DNA from: Geodermatophilus sp. YIM 151500 | GTDB taxonomy: Bacteria; Actinomycetota; Actinomycetes; Mycobacteriales; Geodermatophilaceae | Assembly: GCF_025716945.1 (NCBI RefSeq) | Contig: NZ_JAOVZT010000013.1 | Location: 45,459 to 109,458 of the forward strand | Direction: 5' to 3' | Length of the DNA: 64,000 nt | Shown here: one piece after another, positions 34,988 through 44,607 of the stretch | How positions within the stretch are numbered: the stretch's first letter is position 1 | How the letters are laid out: each line of letters opens with the position of its first letter | Notes under the pieces: model-generated | Told to the model about the DNA's origin: nothing | Databases searched by the model: none | The model's input: the letters and a program-made list of their open reading frames with translations, nothing else | Translations under genes and position numbers: made by a program

Positions 34988-35908
34988 TCAGGCGGCGGGG
35001 CGCTCCGTGCCTACCGCGCCGCGCAGGGAGCGCAGCAGGTCGATGTCCCGCGCGTGGCCGGCGGACGGCGAGCCGTCGAGTTCGCTCGGGGTCTCCACCA
35101 CCACGGGGACGCCGGCCGCCGACGGGTGCGCGAGCAGTTCGCGGAACGGCCCGGGACCGGACGCGCCGCCGCCGATCGTGCCGGCACCGATCGGAGCGTG
35201 CCGGTCGCGGCGGGACCCGCAGGCGTCCAGCGAGTCGTTGGCGTGCACCAGGCCCAGCCGCCCGGGCCCGACCGTCGCCTCGAGCGCGTCCAGCGCGGCG
35301 GTCATCCCGCCGGGCACCGCGAGATCGTGCCCGGCGGCGAAGGCGTGGCAGGTGTCGAGGCAGATGCCGACCAGCGGGTGGTGGTCCAGCGCCGCGAGGT
35401 AGGGGCCGAGGTCCTCGACGGTGGCCGCCAGCGACCGCCCGCCCCCGGCGGTCGGCTCGACCAGCAACCGCGGGCCGTCGTCCGGAACCCGCTCGAGCAC
35501 CGGCAGCAGCCGCTCGCGCAGCTGGCGCAGGGCCGCCTCGTAGCGGTCCTCGCCGACCGCCGAGCCGGCGTGGACGACCACGCCCGCGCAGCCCAGCTCG
35601 GCGCCGCGGCGGAGGTTGTGGGCGATGGTCGCGATCGACCGCTCGACGGTGGCCTCGGTCGGCGACCCGACGTTCACCAGGAACGGCGTGTGGACGAAGG
35701 CCGGCACGCCCCGCTCGAGGCAGCCGGCGGTGAAGGCGGCGTCCTGTGCGGGGTCGCCGTCGGAGAGCCGCCAGCCGCGCGGGTTGCCGACGAAGACCTG
35801 CACCACCTCCGCGGACACCGCGTCGGCGTAGGCGAGGCCGCCGGTGGCCAGGCCACCGCGGGTCTGGACGTGCGCGCCGATCGGCGTCGCGTGGGGGGAG
35901 CGGTGCAC
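34988..35908 (-). CDS. nfo: Deoxyribonuclease IV (AP endonuclease)
   Basis: 306 residues, TIM-barrel AP endonuclease family 2. Metal ligands are visible in IGAHVQTRGG (His), VHTPFLVNVGSP (His), VVHAGSAVG (His), LLVEPTAGGG (Glu), ICLDTCHAFAAGHD (Asp, His) and VHANDSLDACGSRRDRHAPIG (His, Asp, His), plus a final VVETPS (Glu). It incises abasic sites in base excision repair. It lies 9 bp after the pknL stop, so it may share that transcript. Confidence 0.94.
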   Translation of the reverse strand: MHRSPHATPIGAHVQTRGGLATGGLAYADAVSAEVVQVFVGNPRGWRLSDGDPAQDAAFTAGCLERGVPAFVHTPFLVNVGSPTEATVERSIATIAHNLRRGAELGCAGVVVHAGSAVGEDRYEAALRQLRERLLPVLERVPDDGPRLLVEPTAGGGRSLAATVEDLGPYLAALDHHPLVGICLDTCHAFAAGHDLAVPGGMTAALDALEATVGPGRLGLVHANDSLDACGSRRDRHAPIGAGTIGGGASGPGPFRELLAHPSAAGVPVVVETPSELDGSPSAGHARDIDLLRSLRGAVGTERPAA

Positions 35909-35917
35909 CGGCGCGGG

Positions 35918-37882
35918 CTACCCGAAGCTCAGCAGGATCTTGACGGTGGTGCCCTGCTCGACGACCTCTCCGGCCGCCGGGCTCTGCCGGTAGACCCGGT
36001 TGCCGGCCACGAACGTCGACGTCTCGACCCGGAGACCGGCGCCCTGCAGCGCCGCGGTGGCCTCCGGCTCGCTCAGGCCGTTGACGTCGGGCACCGTGAC
36101 CAGCGGCGGCCCCGCGGAGACCTGGATGGTGACGGTGCTGCCGTGCGGTTGCGGACCGGCCGCGGGGCTGGGCTCCACGGCCATGACCTCGCCGACGGCG
36201 ACGTCCGCGCTGCGGCCGTCCTCGGCCCGCGCGACCTGGAAGCCCTGCCGCTCCAGGTTCGCCGTGGCCGCCTCGGGGCCCAGCCCCACGACGTCGGCCA
36301 CCACGACCGGGGCCGGCCCCAGGCTGACCACGACGGTGACCAGCTCGTCGCGGCGCAGCTCGGTGCCCGCCGGCGGGTCGAAGCGCAGCACCCGGCCGGC
36401 CGGGGTCTCGGCGTCGTGCTCCTCGGCCGTCGTCACCTTGACCGCCGGCAGCGTCTCCTGGATGCGGGCGGTCACCTCGTCGACCGGCCGCCCGGCCAGC
36501 TCGACGGGCACCCGGAAGCGCTCCGGTCCCTTGGAGACCACCAGGCGGACGTCGGTGCCCCGGATGGCCTCGCCGCTGCCGGGGTCGGCGGAGATGACCG
36601 AACCCTCGAGCACGTCCTCGCTGAATTCCTCGACGATCGGGTCGGGGTCCAGCCCGGCCTCCTGCAGCAGGTCGACCGCGGCCTCCTGCGGCTGGCCGGC
36701 CAGGCGCGGCACCGTCGTCCAGCGGCCCGAGCCGAGCCACCAGCCGACGGCGCCGATGGTGATCGCCAGCAGCAGGACGACGGCCATGGCCAGCCGCGCG
36801 CGGCGGCGGCGGATGTGCGGCGGCGGGCCCAGGTGCAGCCGGTCGGTGGAGGGGCGGCGGACGGGAGCGCCCGCGGGCGGCATCGCCGTCGTCCGCCCGC
36901 TGCGCCCGCCGCCGAGGACGGCGGTGCCCGGGTCGCTGGGGTGCCGGGGCCGGGGAGGCCGGTTGGTCGGCCGCAGCGTGCCGGGGCCGGCGGAGCTGCG
37001 CCCGGTCGGCACGGGCACCGGTTCGATGCCCAGGTCGTGCCGCAGGTCGGCGAGCTCCGCGAGGAAGGCGCCGGCGTCCAGCGGCCGCCCGGCCGGGTCG
37101 CGCCGGGTCGTGCGGGCGACCAGGTCGTCGACCTGCCAGGGGAGACCGGGGACCTCGGCCGAAGGCGCGGGCACGTCGTGGTGGACGTGCTGGTAGGCCA
37201 CGGCGAGCGGCGTGTCACCCCCGTAGGGCGGGTGGCCGGTGAGCATCTCGTAGAGCACGATGCCGGCCGCGTAGACGTCGGTGCGCGCGTCGGCCTTGCC
37301 GCGCTCGAGCTGCTCGGGGGAGAGGTAGGCCACGGTCCCGATCAGCACGCCGCCGGTCTGGCTGGTCTGCTGCCCGGTGCCGACCACCGCGCGGGCCAGA
37401 CCGAAGTCGGCCACTTTGACCACGCCGTCGACGCCGATCAGCACGTTCTCGGGCTTGATGTCGCGGTGCACGATGCCGGCCCGGTGCGCGGCGGTCAGCC
37501 CGGCGAGCACCGGCTCGAGCACGGCGAAGGCCTCGGCGACGGTCAGCCGCCCGCGGGCCTGCAGCAGGTCGCGCAGGGTGCGGCCGCGGACCAGCTCCAT
37601 GACCAGGAAGACCAGGCCCTGGTCGCTGCCCTGGTCGCTGACCGACACCACGTTGGTGTGGCTGAGCATCGCCGCCGCCCGCGCCTCGCGGATGAACCGG
37701 TCGACGAAGGTCGGGTCGTGGACCAGGTGGTCGGCCATGACCTTGACCGCGACCGTGCGGTCCAGCCGCAGGTCGGTGGCGGCGTAGACGGTGGACATCC
37801 CGCCGCGGGCCACCCGCTCCTCGAGGCGGTAGCGCCCCTCGAGGACGAGGCCGACCACGGGGTCGGTCACGGCGGTGTCCAC
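35918..37882 (-). CDS. pknL: Ser/Thr protein kinase PknL with four PASTA domains
   Basis: 654 residues. Kinase domain: Gly loop ARGGMSTVY, Lys in VAVKVM, HRDIKPENVL, ADFGLAR and the activation segment ending TVAYLSPEQ. A Pro-rich juxtamembrane linker, one membrane helix (LAMAVVLLLAITIGAVGWWL) and four tandem PASTA domains of about 65 residues follow, facing outside and expected to bind muropeptides or lipid II. As I recall, M. tuberculosis PknL lacks PASTA while corynebacterial PknL has them. It is divergent from its Rv2175c-type partner. The GTG start has a -10 element 6 nt upstream. Confidence 0.95.
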   Translation of the reverse strand: MDTAVTDPVVGLVLEGRYRLEERVARGGMSTVYAATDLRLDRTVAVKVMADHLVHDPTFVDRFIREARAAAMLSHTNVVSVSDQGSDQGLVFLVMELVRGRTLRDLLQARGRLTVAEAFAVLEPVLAGLTAAHRAGIVHRDIKPENVLIGVDGVVKVADFGLARAVVGTGQQTSQTGGVLIGTVAYLSPEQLERGKADARTDVYAAGIVLYEMLTGHPPYGGDTPLAVAYQHVHHDVPAPSAEVPGLPWQVDDLVARTTRRDPAGRPLDAGAFLAELADLRHDLGIEPVPVPTGRSSAGPGTLRPTNRPPRPRHPSDPGTAVLGGGRSGRTTAMPPAGAPVRRPSTDRLHLGPPPHIRRRRARLAMAVVLLLAITIGAVGWWLGSGRWTTVPRLAGQPQEAAVDLLQEAGLDPDPIVEEFSEDVLEGSVISADPGSGEAIRGTDVRLVVSKGPERFRVPVELAGRPVDEVTARIQETLPAVKVTTAEEHDAETPAGRVLRFDPPAGTELRRDELVTVVVSLGPAPVVVADVVGLGPEAATANLERQGFQVARAEDGRSADVAVGEVMAVEPSPAAGPQPHGSTVTIQVSAGPPLVTVPDVNGLSEPEATAALQGAGLRVETSTFVAGNRVYRQSPAAGEVVEQGTTVKILLSFG

Positions 37883-37888
37883 CCGGCG

Positions 37889-37894
37889 AGTGTA
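37889..37894 (-). promoter_or_regulatory. Leaderless-type -10 for pknL
   Basis: TACACT on the minus strand lies 6 nt before the GTG at 37882. Confidence 0.55.
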
Positions 37895-38025
37895 GAAGCG
37901 GGACGGGCCCGTCCCGGCCGTCACACGCGGCGTCCGGGGTGGTCGGTGCGCCTGGTGCACCTGCGGCGCGCTGCGCGGTCGACGACCGACGCGGGCGACC
38001 GGCGCGGGCCCCGGGCGTCGCCGCA

Positions 38026-38031
38026 TAGGCT
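38026..38031 (+). promoter_or_regulatory. Leaderless-type -10 for the Rv2175c-like gene
   Basis: TAGGCT lies 7 nt before the ATG at 38039. Together with the pknL promoter it makes a 156-bp divergent control region. Confidence 0.55.
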
Positions 38032-38038
38032 CGGTCGC

Positions 38039-38362
38039 ATGGAGACGCTGACCCCCGGGGAGGTCGCGGAGGCGCTCGGGACCTCGCCCAACCGCGTCCG
38101 CCAGTTGCTGCGCGACGGCAAGCTGATGGCGGTGCCCGGCAGCGGGAACAGCCGGATCCCGGCGGACTTCCTCAAGGACGGCGCCGTCCTCAAGCACCTC
38201 CCGGGCCTGCTGACGGTGCTGCGCGACGGCGGCTTCACCGACGAGGAGGCGTTCACCTGGCTGTTCCGGGCCGACGACTCGCTGCCCGGCACGCCGGTCG
38301 AGGCGCTGCGCGGCGAGCGGCACACCGAGGTCACCCGCCGCGCCCAGGCGCTGGCCCTGTGA
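38039..38362 (+). CDS. DNA-binding protein, Rv2175c family (PknL substrate)
   Basis: 107 residues with an N-terminal winged helix-turn-helix of MerR/excisionase type (LTPGEVAEALGTSPNRVRQLLRDGKLMAVPG) and a conserved C-terminal half (RIPADFLKDGAVLKHLPGLLTVLRDGGFTDEEAFTWLF). Its M. tuberculosis homologue Rv2175c binds DNA and is phosphorylated by PknL, which abolishes binding. The Thr/Ser-containing N-terminus METLTPGE keeps a Thr near the reported site. Divergent placement with pknL is preserved. Confidence 0.92.
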   Translation: METLTPGEVAEALGTSPNRVRQLLRDGKLMAVPGSGNSRIPADFLKDGAVLKHLPGLLTVLRDGGFTDEEAFTWLFRADDSLPGTPVEALRGERHTEVTRRAQALAL

Positions 38363-38414
38363 CGCCGGTGGGCGCCGTGCATCCGGTTGCCGCGCCGCGC
38401 CCGAAGCGGGTGAC

Positions 38415-38774
38415 GTGGGGCAGCTGACGTACCTGGCGCTGCTGGCCGGCTGCCTGGTGGTGACCGCCCCGCTGGAGCTGCTGCTGGGGGTGCGGGTGTA
38501 CGCGCGGTGGCGGCGGCTGCTGCTGGCCCTCGTGCCGGGGTTCGTCGTCTTCGTCGCGTGGGTGCTGTACGCCATCGACCAGGGTCACTGGGCCTACGAC
38601 GGCGGGCAGACCCTCGGCGTGCGGTTGCCCGGCGGCATCCCGGTCGAGGAGGTGCTGTTCTTCGTCGTCGTCCCGGTGTGCGCGGTGATGGCCCTGGAGG
38701 CGGTCCGCCGGGTGACGCGCTGGGACGCCGGCTACGTACCGGAGGAGGCGGAGCCGGTGGCGGATCGGCCATGA
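38415..38774 (+). CDS. crtYc: Lycopene cyclase subunit, CrtYc type
   Basis: 119 residues with three membrane helices (about 3-22, 34-54, 78-97). It holds the motif GIPVEEVLFFVVVP, the PxEE signature of the heterodimeric, fungal/actinobacterial-type lycopene cyclases. Each half has one such motif, and both are needed to cyclise the psi-ends of lycopene. Its stop overlaps the crtYd ATG (ATGA). Confidence 0.9.
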   Translation: MGQLTYLALLAGCLVVTAPLELLLGVRVYARWRRLLLALVPGFVVFVAWVLYAIDQGHWAYDGGQTLGVRLPGGIPVEEVLFFVVVPVCAVMALEAVRRVTRWDAGYVPEEAEPVADRP

Positions 38775-38976
38775 GCTACTCCGCGCTGGCGGTGACCTCC
38801 GTGGTCGCCGTCCTCGTCGTCGACCTGGCCGTGTACCGCACCCGCATGGTCACCCGGCCGGTGTTCTGGGTGGCCTACGCGATCATCGTGTTCTTCCAGC
38901 TGCTCATGAACGGCGTGCTGACCGGTCTGGACGTCGTCACCTACAGCCCCGGCACGATCTGGGGCCCGCGCCTGGC

Positions 38977-39938
<962 letters not shown>

Positions 39939-39942
<4 letters not shown>

Positions 39943-41441
39943 GCGCCGACCGGCCCGGTGATCCGCTCGGCGGCCAACCGCCCGCTGATGAGCACCATCG
40001 GCACGCCGACGCCCGGCTGCACCGTCGACCCGGCCAGGACGACGTTCTCCGGGCCCGAGCGCGGCAGCGTCGAGGGCCGGAACGGGCCGGTCTGGGCGAA
40101 GGTGTGGGCCAGTGCGAACGGGGTGCCGGCGGCCATGCCCTGGGCGGCCCAGGTCAGCGGCGTGTCCACGTGCTCGACCTCGACGGCGTCGGACAGGCCG
40201 GTCCAGCCGCGCGCCTCGAGCACGGCGAGCAGCTCGTCGCGGTAGCGCGGGGCCAGCGCCGTCCAGTCGATGTCGGGGTTGCCGCCGCTGCGCCGGTCCA
40301 GGTTCGGCGTCGGGGCGACGACGCTGAGCGCGTGGCCGCCCGGCGGCGCCAGCGACCGGTCGGTGACCGACGGCATGCTGACCAGCAGGCTCGCGTCGCT
40401 CATCGGCCGGCCGAGCCGGGTCAGCTCGGCGAACACCTCCTCCCACGCGGCGCCGAAGCTGATCGTGTGGTGCGCCTGCCCCGGCAGCTCCGCCCGGACG
40501 CCGAGCTGCAGGGCCACGCAGGACGGCGACCACACCGGCCGGCGCGGCGGCCGCAGCCCCGGCACCAGCCGGTGCGGCTGGTCGGCGGAGACGACGACGG
40601 CGTCGGCCGGGAGCCGCTCGCCGTCCGCGAGCCGGACGGCGGTGACCCGGCCGCCGGAGAGCTCGAGCTCCTCGACGGGGGAGTCGTACCGGAACGCGAC
40701 CCCGGCGTCGGCCGCGGCGGCGGCGAGGGCGCGCGGCACGGCGGCGATCCCGCCCACCGGGTGCCACACGCCGGCGCCGATGTCGAGCTGGGCGATGACG
40801 GCGTACGCGGCGATCGCCCGGAACGGCGACACCCCCGCGTACAGCGCCTGGAAGCTGAACAGCCGGCGCAGCCGGTCGTCGTGGAAGGCCCGTGCCACGT
40901 GCCGGGACAGCCGGCCGAAGCCGCCGCGGCGGACGAGCGCGACCAGCTCGGGGCCGAGCAGGTCCAGCGGGGTGTCGAGGTTGCGGTCGATGAAGGTGCG
41001 CAGCTGCAGGCGGTACAGCTCGGCCAGATCGGCCAGGTAGCGGCGCAGGTTGCCGGCCTCGGCGGGACCGGCCAGCCGCTCGACCTCGGCGGCGAAGGCG
41101 TCGGGGTCGGCGTGCACGTCCAGGTGCGAGCCGTCGGCGAACTGCGCCCGGTAGGTGGTGTCCAGGCGGATCAGGGAGAGCCGCTCCTCGAGCTTCTCGC
41201 CCACGGCGGCCAGCGTGTCGGCCACGAGCTCCGGCGCGGTGAACACCGACGGGCCGGTGTCCAGCGCGTAGCCGGCGCGTTCGATCCGGCCGGCGCGCCC
41301 GCCGGGGCCTGCGCCGCGCTCGACGACGGTGACCTGGCGGCCGGCGCCGCGCAGCCGGAGGGCGGCGGCGAGGCCGGCCAGGCCGGCACCCACGACGACG
41401 ACGCGGTCGGTCCGCCCGGGGACGGTGCGCAGACGGGGCAT
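39939..41441 (-). CDS. crtI: Phytoene desaturase family protein
   Basis: 500 residues. An N-terminal FAD-binding motif VVVVGAGLAGLAAALRL, then GPGGRAGRIERAGYALDTGPSVFT, and a C-terminal signature VVLAGSTVQPGVGVPMVLISGRLAAERI, all typical of bacterial CrtI enzymes that desaturate phytoene to lycopene (or fewer steps). It lies between crtE and crtB with a 7-bp gap and a 4-bp overlap. It is the only CrtI-type desaturase in the window; the gene at 55317 is CrtO-like. Confidence 0.93.
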
Positions 41442-41448
41442 CCGGGGC

Positions 41449-42579
41449 TCAGGCGGCCCGGGTGGTGGCGGCGACGGCGAGCGCGTCGAGGGCGCTGCGG
41501 GCGTCGTCGCTGATCGGTGCCCCGGCGATGGCCGCGCGGGCCACCGCGGTGCGCTCGGCGATGCGCTCCTCCACCCGCCGGCGGGCGCCCGTGGACTCCA
41601 TGAGCGCGCGCAGCGCGTCGAACTCCTGCGGCCCGGCCGACGGGTCGCCCAGCGACTCGGCCAGCAGCCGGCGCCCGGCCGCATCCGCGGCCTGCTCGGC
41701 CAGGGCGACCAGCAGGGTCCGCTTGCCCTCGCGCAGGTCGTCGTCCGCGGACTTGCCCGTGACGGCCGGGTCGCCGAACACGCCGAGGACGTCGTCGCGC
41801 AGCTGGAACGCCTCGCCGAGGGGCAGCCCGATCGCGGTGCAGGCCTCGAGGACGTGCTCGTCGGCGCCGGCCAGCGCGGCGCCGAGCTGCAGCGGCCGCT
41901 GCACGGTGTAGCCGGCGCTCTTGTAGCGGGCGACGGTGAGCGCGCCCTGGGGCCCGGGCAGCCCGCCCGCCGCGCGCAGCAGGTCGAGGTACTGGCCGGC
42001 GGTCACCTCGGTGCGCATGGTGTCCCACACCGCCCGGGCCCGGATGAGCGCGGGCACCGAGATGCCCGAGCAGCGGAGCAGCTCGTCGGACCAGACCAGT
42101 GCCAGGTCGCCGACCAGGATCGCCGCCCCGGTGCCGAACAGCGCACCGTCACCGGCCAGGCCGCCGTCGCCGTGCGCGGTCGCGAAGCCGACGTGGGTGG
42201 CCGGGCGGCCGCGGCGGGTGACGGCGCCGTCCATGACGTCGTCGTGCACCAGCGCGCTGGCGTGCACGAACTCCAGCGCCGCGACGGCACGCAGCACGGC
42301 GGCGTCGTCCTCGGCCGGCACGGATGCACCGGCGACCGCGCCGCGCCAGCCCCAGTAGGCGAACAGCGGTCGCAGCCGCTTGCCGCCCGCGGCCAGGGCG
42401 CAGACCTCGTCGACCACGGGGGAGAGCGAGGGGTCCATCGCGGCGAGCGTCTGCCGCTGCCGCTCGAGGAAGGCCTCCAGCGCCGCCGACACCGCACCGC
42501 GCACGCGATCGAGGTCGGCCGCGGCGAGCGGGACCCGGATCGCGGACTCGGTCGCGCGCTGCTGGGTACCGGCCGTCAC
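41449..42579 (-). CDS. crtE: Geranylgeranyl diphosphate synthase (polyprenyl synthetase)
   Basis: 376 residues. The first aspartate-rich motif is HDDVMDGAVTRRG and the second is QLRDDVLGVFGD; GGKRLRP upstream binds the diphosphate. It elongates FPP or shorter allylic substrates with IPP, most likely to C20 for the adjacent crtB. By position it is the counterpart of idsA2 (Rv2173). The GTG at 42579 is chosen; the open frame continues upstream without family similarity. GATACT lies 6 nt before the GTG as a possible -10. Confidence 0.92.
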   Translation of the reverse strand: MTAGTQQRATESAIRVPLAAADLDRVRGAVSAALEAFLERQRQTLAAMDPSLSPVVDEVCALAAGGKRLRPLFAYWGWRGAVAGASVPAEDDAAVLRAVAALEFVHASALVHDDVMDGAVTRRGRPATHVGFATAHGDGGLAGDGALFGTGAAILVGDLALVWSDELLRCSGISVPALIRARAVWDTMRTEVTAGQYLDLLRAAGGLPGPQGALTVARYKSAGYTVQRPLQLGAALAGADEHVLEACTAIGLPLGEAFQLRDDVLGVFGDPAVTGKSADDDLREGKRTLLVALAEQAADAAGRRLLAESLGDPSAGPQEFDALRALMESTGARRRVEERIAERTAVARAAIAGAPISDDARSALDALAVAATTRAA

Positions 42580-42744
42580 GGGCTCAGTATCGCCCGATCC
42601 GGCGGGCCACCACCTCCGGAGCAGCTCGTCCGGGGCACGCGGTGTCGTGATCACGCACCTCCTTCGCCCGGCGGGAGCCGCCCGGATGCAGGCCGCGGCC
42701 CGGTTCCGCGCCCGTCCCGGACCCGCGCCGGCGTCCCGCACCCG

Positions 42745-42750
42745 TACCCT
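42745..42750 (+). promoter_or_regulatory. Leaderless-type -10 for metF
   Basis: TACCCT lies 8 nt before the GTG at 42759. Confidence 0.5.
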
Positions 42751-42758
42751 CGTCGCTC

Positions 42759-43685
42759 GTGACCCGGACCGTGCGCGAGCTGCTCGCCGAGGGGCGCCCG
42801 ACGTGGTCGTTCGAGTTCTTCCCGCCGCGCACGCCGGAGGCGCACACCCAGCTGTGGACGGCGCTGCGCGAGCTGGAACGGCTCCGCCCGTCGTTCGTCT
42901 CGGTCACCTACGGCGCCGGCGGCACCACTCGGGAGGGCACCGTGTCGGTGACCGAGCGGATCTCGGCCGAGACGACGATGACCCCGCTGGCGCACCTCAC
43001 CGCGGTCGACCACAGCGTCGCCGAGCTGCGGCACGTGGTGAGCCGGCTCGCTGCCGCGGGCGTGCGCAACCTGCTCGCCCTGCGCGGCGACCCGCCGGGC
43101 GCCGACCCGCAGGCCGAATGGACGGCCCACCCCGAGGGCCTGTCCTACGCCGCCGAGCTGGTCTCGCTCATCAGGACGATGGGCGACTTCTCCGTCGGCG
43201 TGGCCGCGTTCCCGGAGCGGCACCCGCGGTCGCCGGACTTCGACACCGACGTCGACATGTTCGTCGCCAAGTGCCGGGCCGGCGCCGACTTCGCCATCAC
43301 CCAGATGTTCTTCCGTGCCGACGACTACCTCCGGCTGCGCGACCGGGTGAGCGGCCGCGGCTGCGACGTGCCGATCATCGCCGGGGTCATGCCGGTGACC
43401 AACGTGCGGCAGATCACCCGCATCGTGCAGCTGTCGGGCCAGGCCTTCCCGGAGGACCTGGCCGCACGCTTCGCCGAGCTGGACGGCGACACCCCCGAGG
43501 CGAAGGCCGCGGTGCGCGCCTACGGCGTCGAGGTGGCGACCGAGCTGTGCCGCCGGCTGCTCGACGAGGGCGTGCCCGGCATCCACTTCATCACCATGAA
43601 CCGGTCGACGGCGACCCGCGAGGTGCACGCCAACCTGACCGGCGCCGGGGCGACGGACCTCGCGCGGGCGTCGGCCGCCGGCTGA
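42759..43685 (+). CDS. metF: 5,10-methylenetetrahydrofolate reductase
   Basis: 308 residues, TIM-barrel flavoprotein. The N-terminus [13 protein letters not shown] has the catalytic Glu, followed by [18 protein letters not shown], and [13 protein letters not shown]. It reduces methylene-THF to methyl-THF for methionine synthesis. Counterpart of the MetF-like Rv2172c, which also sits next to the prenyl synthase. Several mycobacterial MetF paralogues exist, so flavin dependence should not be assumed. Confidence 0.94.
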   Translation: MTRTVRELLAEGRPTWSFEFFPPRTPEAHTQLWTALRELERLRPSFVSVTYGAGGTTREGTVSVTERISAETTMTPLAHLTAVDHSVAELRHVVSRLAAAGVRNLLALRGDPPGADPQAEWTAHPEGLSYAAELVSLIRTMGDFSVGVAAFPERHPRSPDFDTDVDMFVAKCRAGADFAITQMFFRADDYLRLRDRVSGRGCDVPIIAGVMPVTNVRQITRIVQLSGQAFPEDLAARFAELDGDTPEAKAAVRAYGVEVATELCRRLLDEGVPGIHFITMNRSTATREVHANLTGAGATDLARASAAG

Positions 43686-43721
43686 CCCGCGCAGCGACGC
43701 CGCGCCGCCGGCCGACCGTGC

Positions 43722-44375
43722 TCAGCCACCGCCCGCTGCGCGTCCCGGCGCCGGGCGTCCGTCCTCGTCGTCGAGGACGGCGGCCGCCCGCGCCGCCGCC
43801 TTGCGCAGGGCCTGCCGCTCGGCGGCGTAGCCGCCGGCCACCCCGACCACCGGGAACGCGGCCAGCGCGCGGTGCCGCAGCCGGCCCTTGGGCCGGGCGT
43901 CGAGCGCCTCGTCGATGCGGGCCAGCAGGCGGGCGACCCGCCACAGCGTGCGCACCACGCCCCGCCGTCCGCGGGGTCCCAGCGCCTCCTCCCGGTAGGT
44001 GCCCCGCGCCCGCTGGAGGAGGGGCTCGACCCGCCCGGCGGGGAGGTCGCGGTCCAGCAGCACGCGGGCGAGCAGGCTCACCCGCTCGGCCGGTGCCCGG
44101 ACGCCGTGCTCGCCGGCCACCCCGAGGACCACGACCGACTGCGCCGCCGCCCCGACGGCGTTCTGCACCGGGAGCAGGTCGGCGAGCCGGCCGAGGACGC
44201 GGGGGAGCGCCGAAGCGAGCGCGACCACCCAGGGCACGCGCTCGGCCCACCAGCGGTCGCGCGCGACCCGGGGTCGGCCCGGCGACCGTCGGAGGCGGTC
44301 GGCCAGCGGGGTGACCAGCCGGTCGACCCGGCGGAGGACGTCGACGACGACCGCGTCGCTGATCGGAGGTGCCAC
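43722..44375 (-). CDS. Uncharacterised protein
   Basis: 217 residues from a GTG. Composition is Arg/Ala/Leu-rich with one moderately hydrophobic stretch (LLPVQNAVGAAAQSVVVLGVAGEHG), a following helix-rich part and a second short hydrophobic stretch (AAFPVVGVAGGYAAERQALRKA). It is faintly reminiscent of EcsC-like proteins, but I cannot support a family call. No adjacent gene suggests a role. The start has no strong ribosome-binding site. Confidence 0.6.
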   Translation of the reverse strand: MAPPISDAVVVDVLRRVDRLVTPLADRLRRSPGRPRVARDRWWAERVPWVVALASALPRVLGRLADLLPVQNAVGAAAQSVVVLGVAGEHGVRAPAERVSLLARVLLDRDLPAGRVEPLLQRARGTYREEALGPRGRRGVVRTLWRVARLLARIDEALDARPKGRLRHRALAAFPVVGVAGGYAAERQALRKAAARAAAVLDDEDGRPAPGRAAGGG

Positions 44376-44519
44376 GGGGGGCGCTTGCCCCGCCCCGCGG
44401 CGGCCGAACCGTGCCCGCCCGCCGGTGACCCGGAGCGGAGCACGCGCGCTCGCCCGGCAGTCGGCGCCACGGCGGACGGTCGACCGGATCGGCCCTGCTG
44501 GCCGTGGCCGGTGCGCGAC

Positions 44520-44535
44520 GGTCAGCGCGCTGACC
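44520..44535. promoter_or_regulatory. 16-bp perfect palindrome upstream of the DUF222/HNH gene
   Basis: GGTCAGCGCGCTGACC, about 35 bp upstream of the -10 element. Possible operator or end-of-transcript structure; unassigned. Confidence 0.3.
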
Positions 44536-44569
44536 TGCGCAGTCATTTGATGCGCGAGCCGCCGTCCAG

Positions 44570-44590
44570 TACCATCGAACACACGTTCGA
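44570..44590 (+). promoter_or_regulatory. -10 element with overlapping LexA (SOS) box
   Basis: TACCAT (44570-44575) is followed immediately by TCGAACACACGTTCGA (44575-44590), a perfect inverted repeat matching the Gram-positive LexA consensus CGAAC-RNRY-GTTCG at every defined base. It would place LexA on the transcription start of the DUF222/HNH gene. Confidence 0.85.
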
Positions 44591-44607
44591 CAAGGAAGGG
44601 GAAGGTC

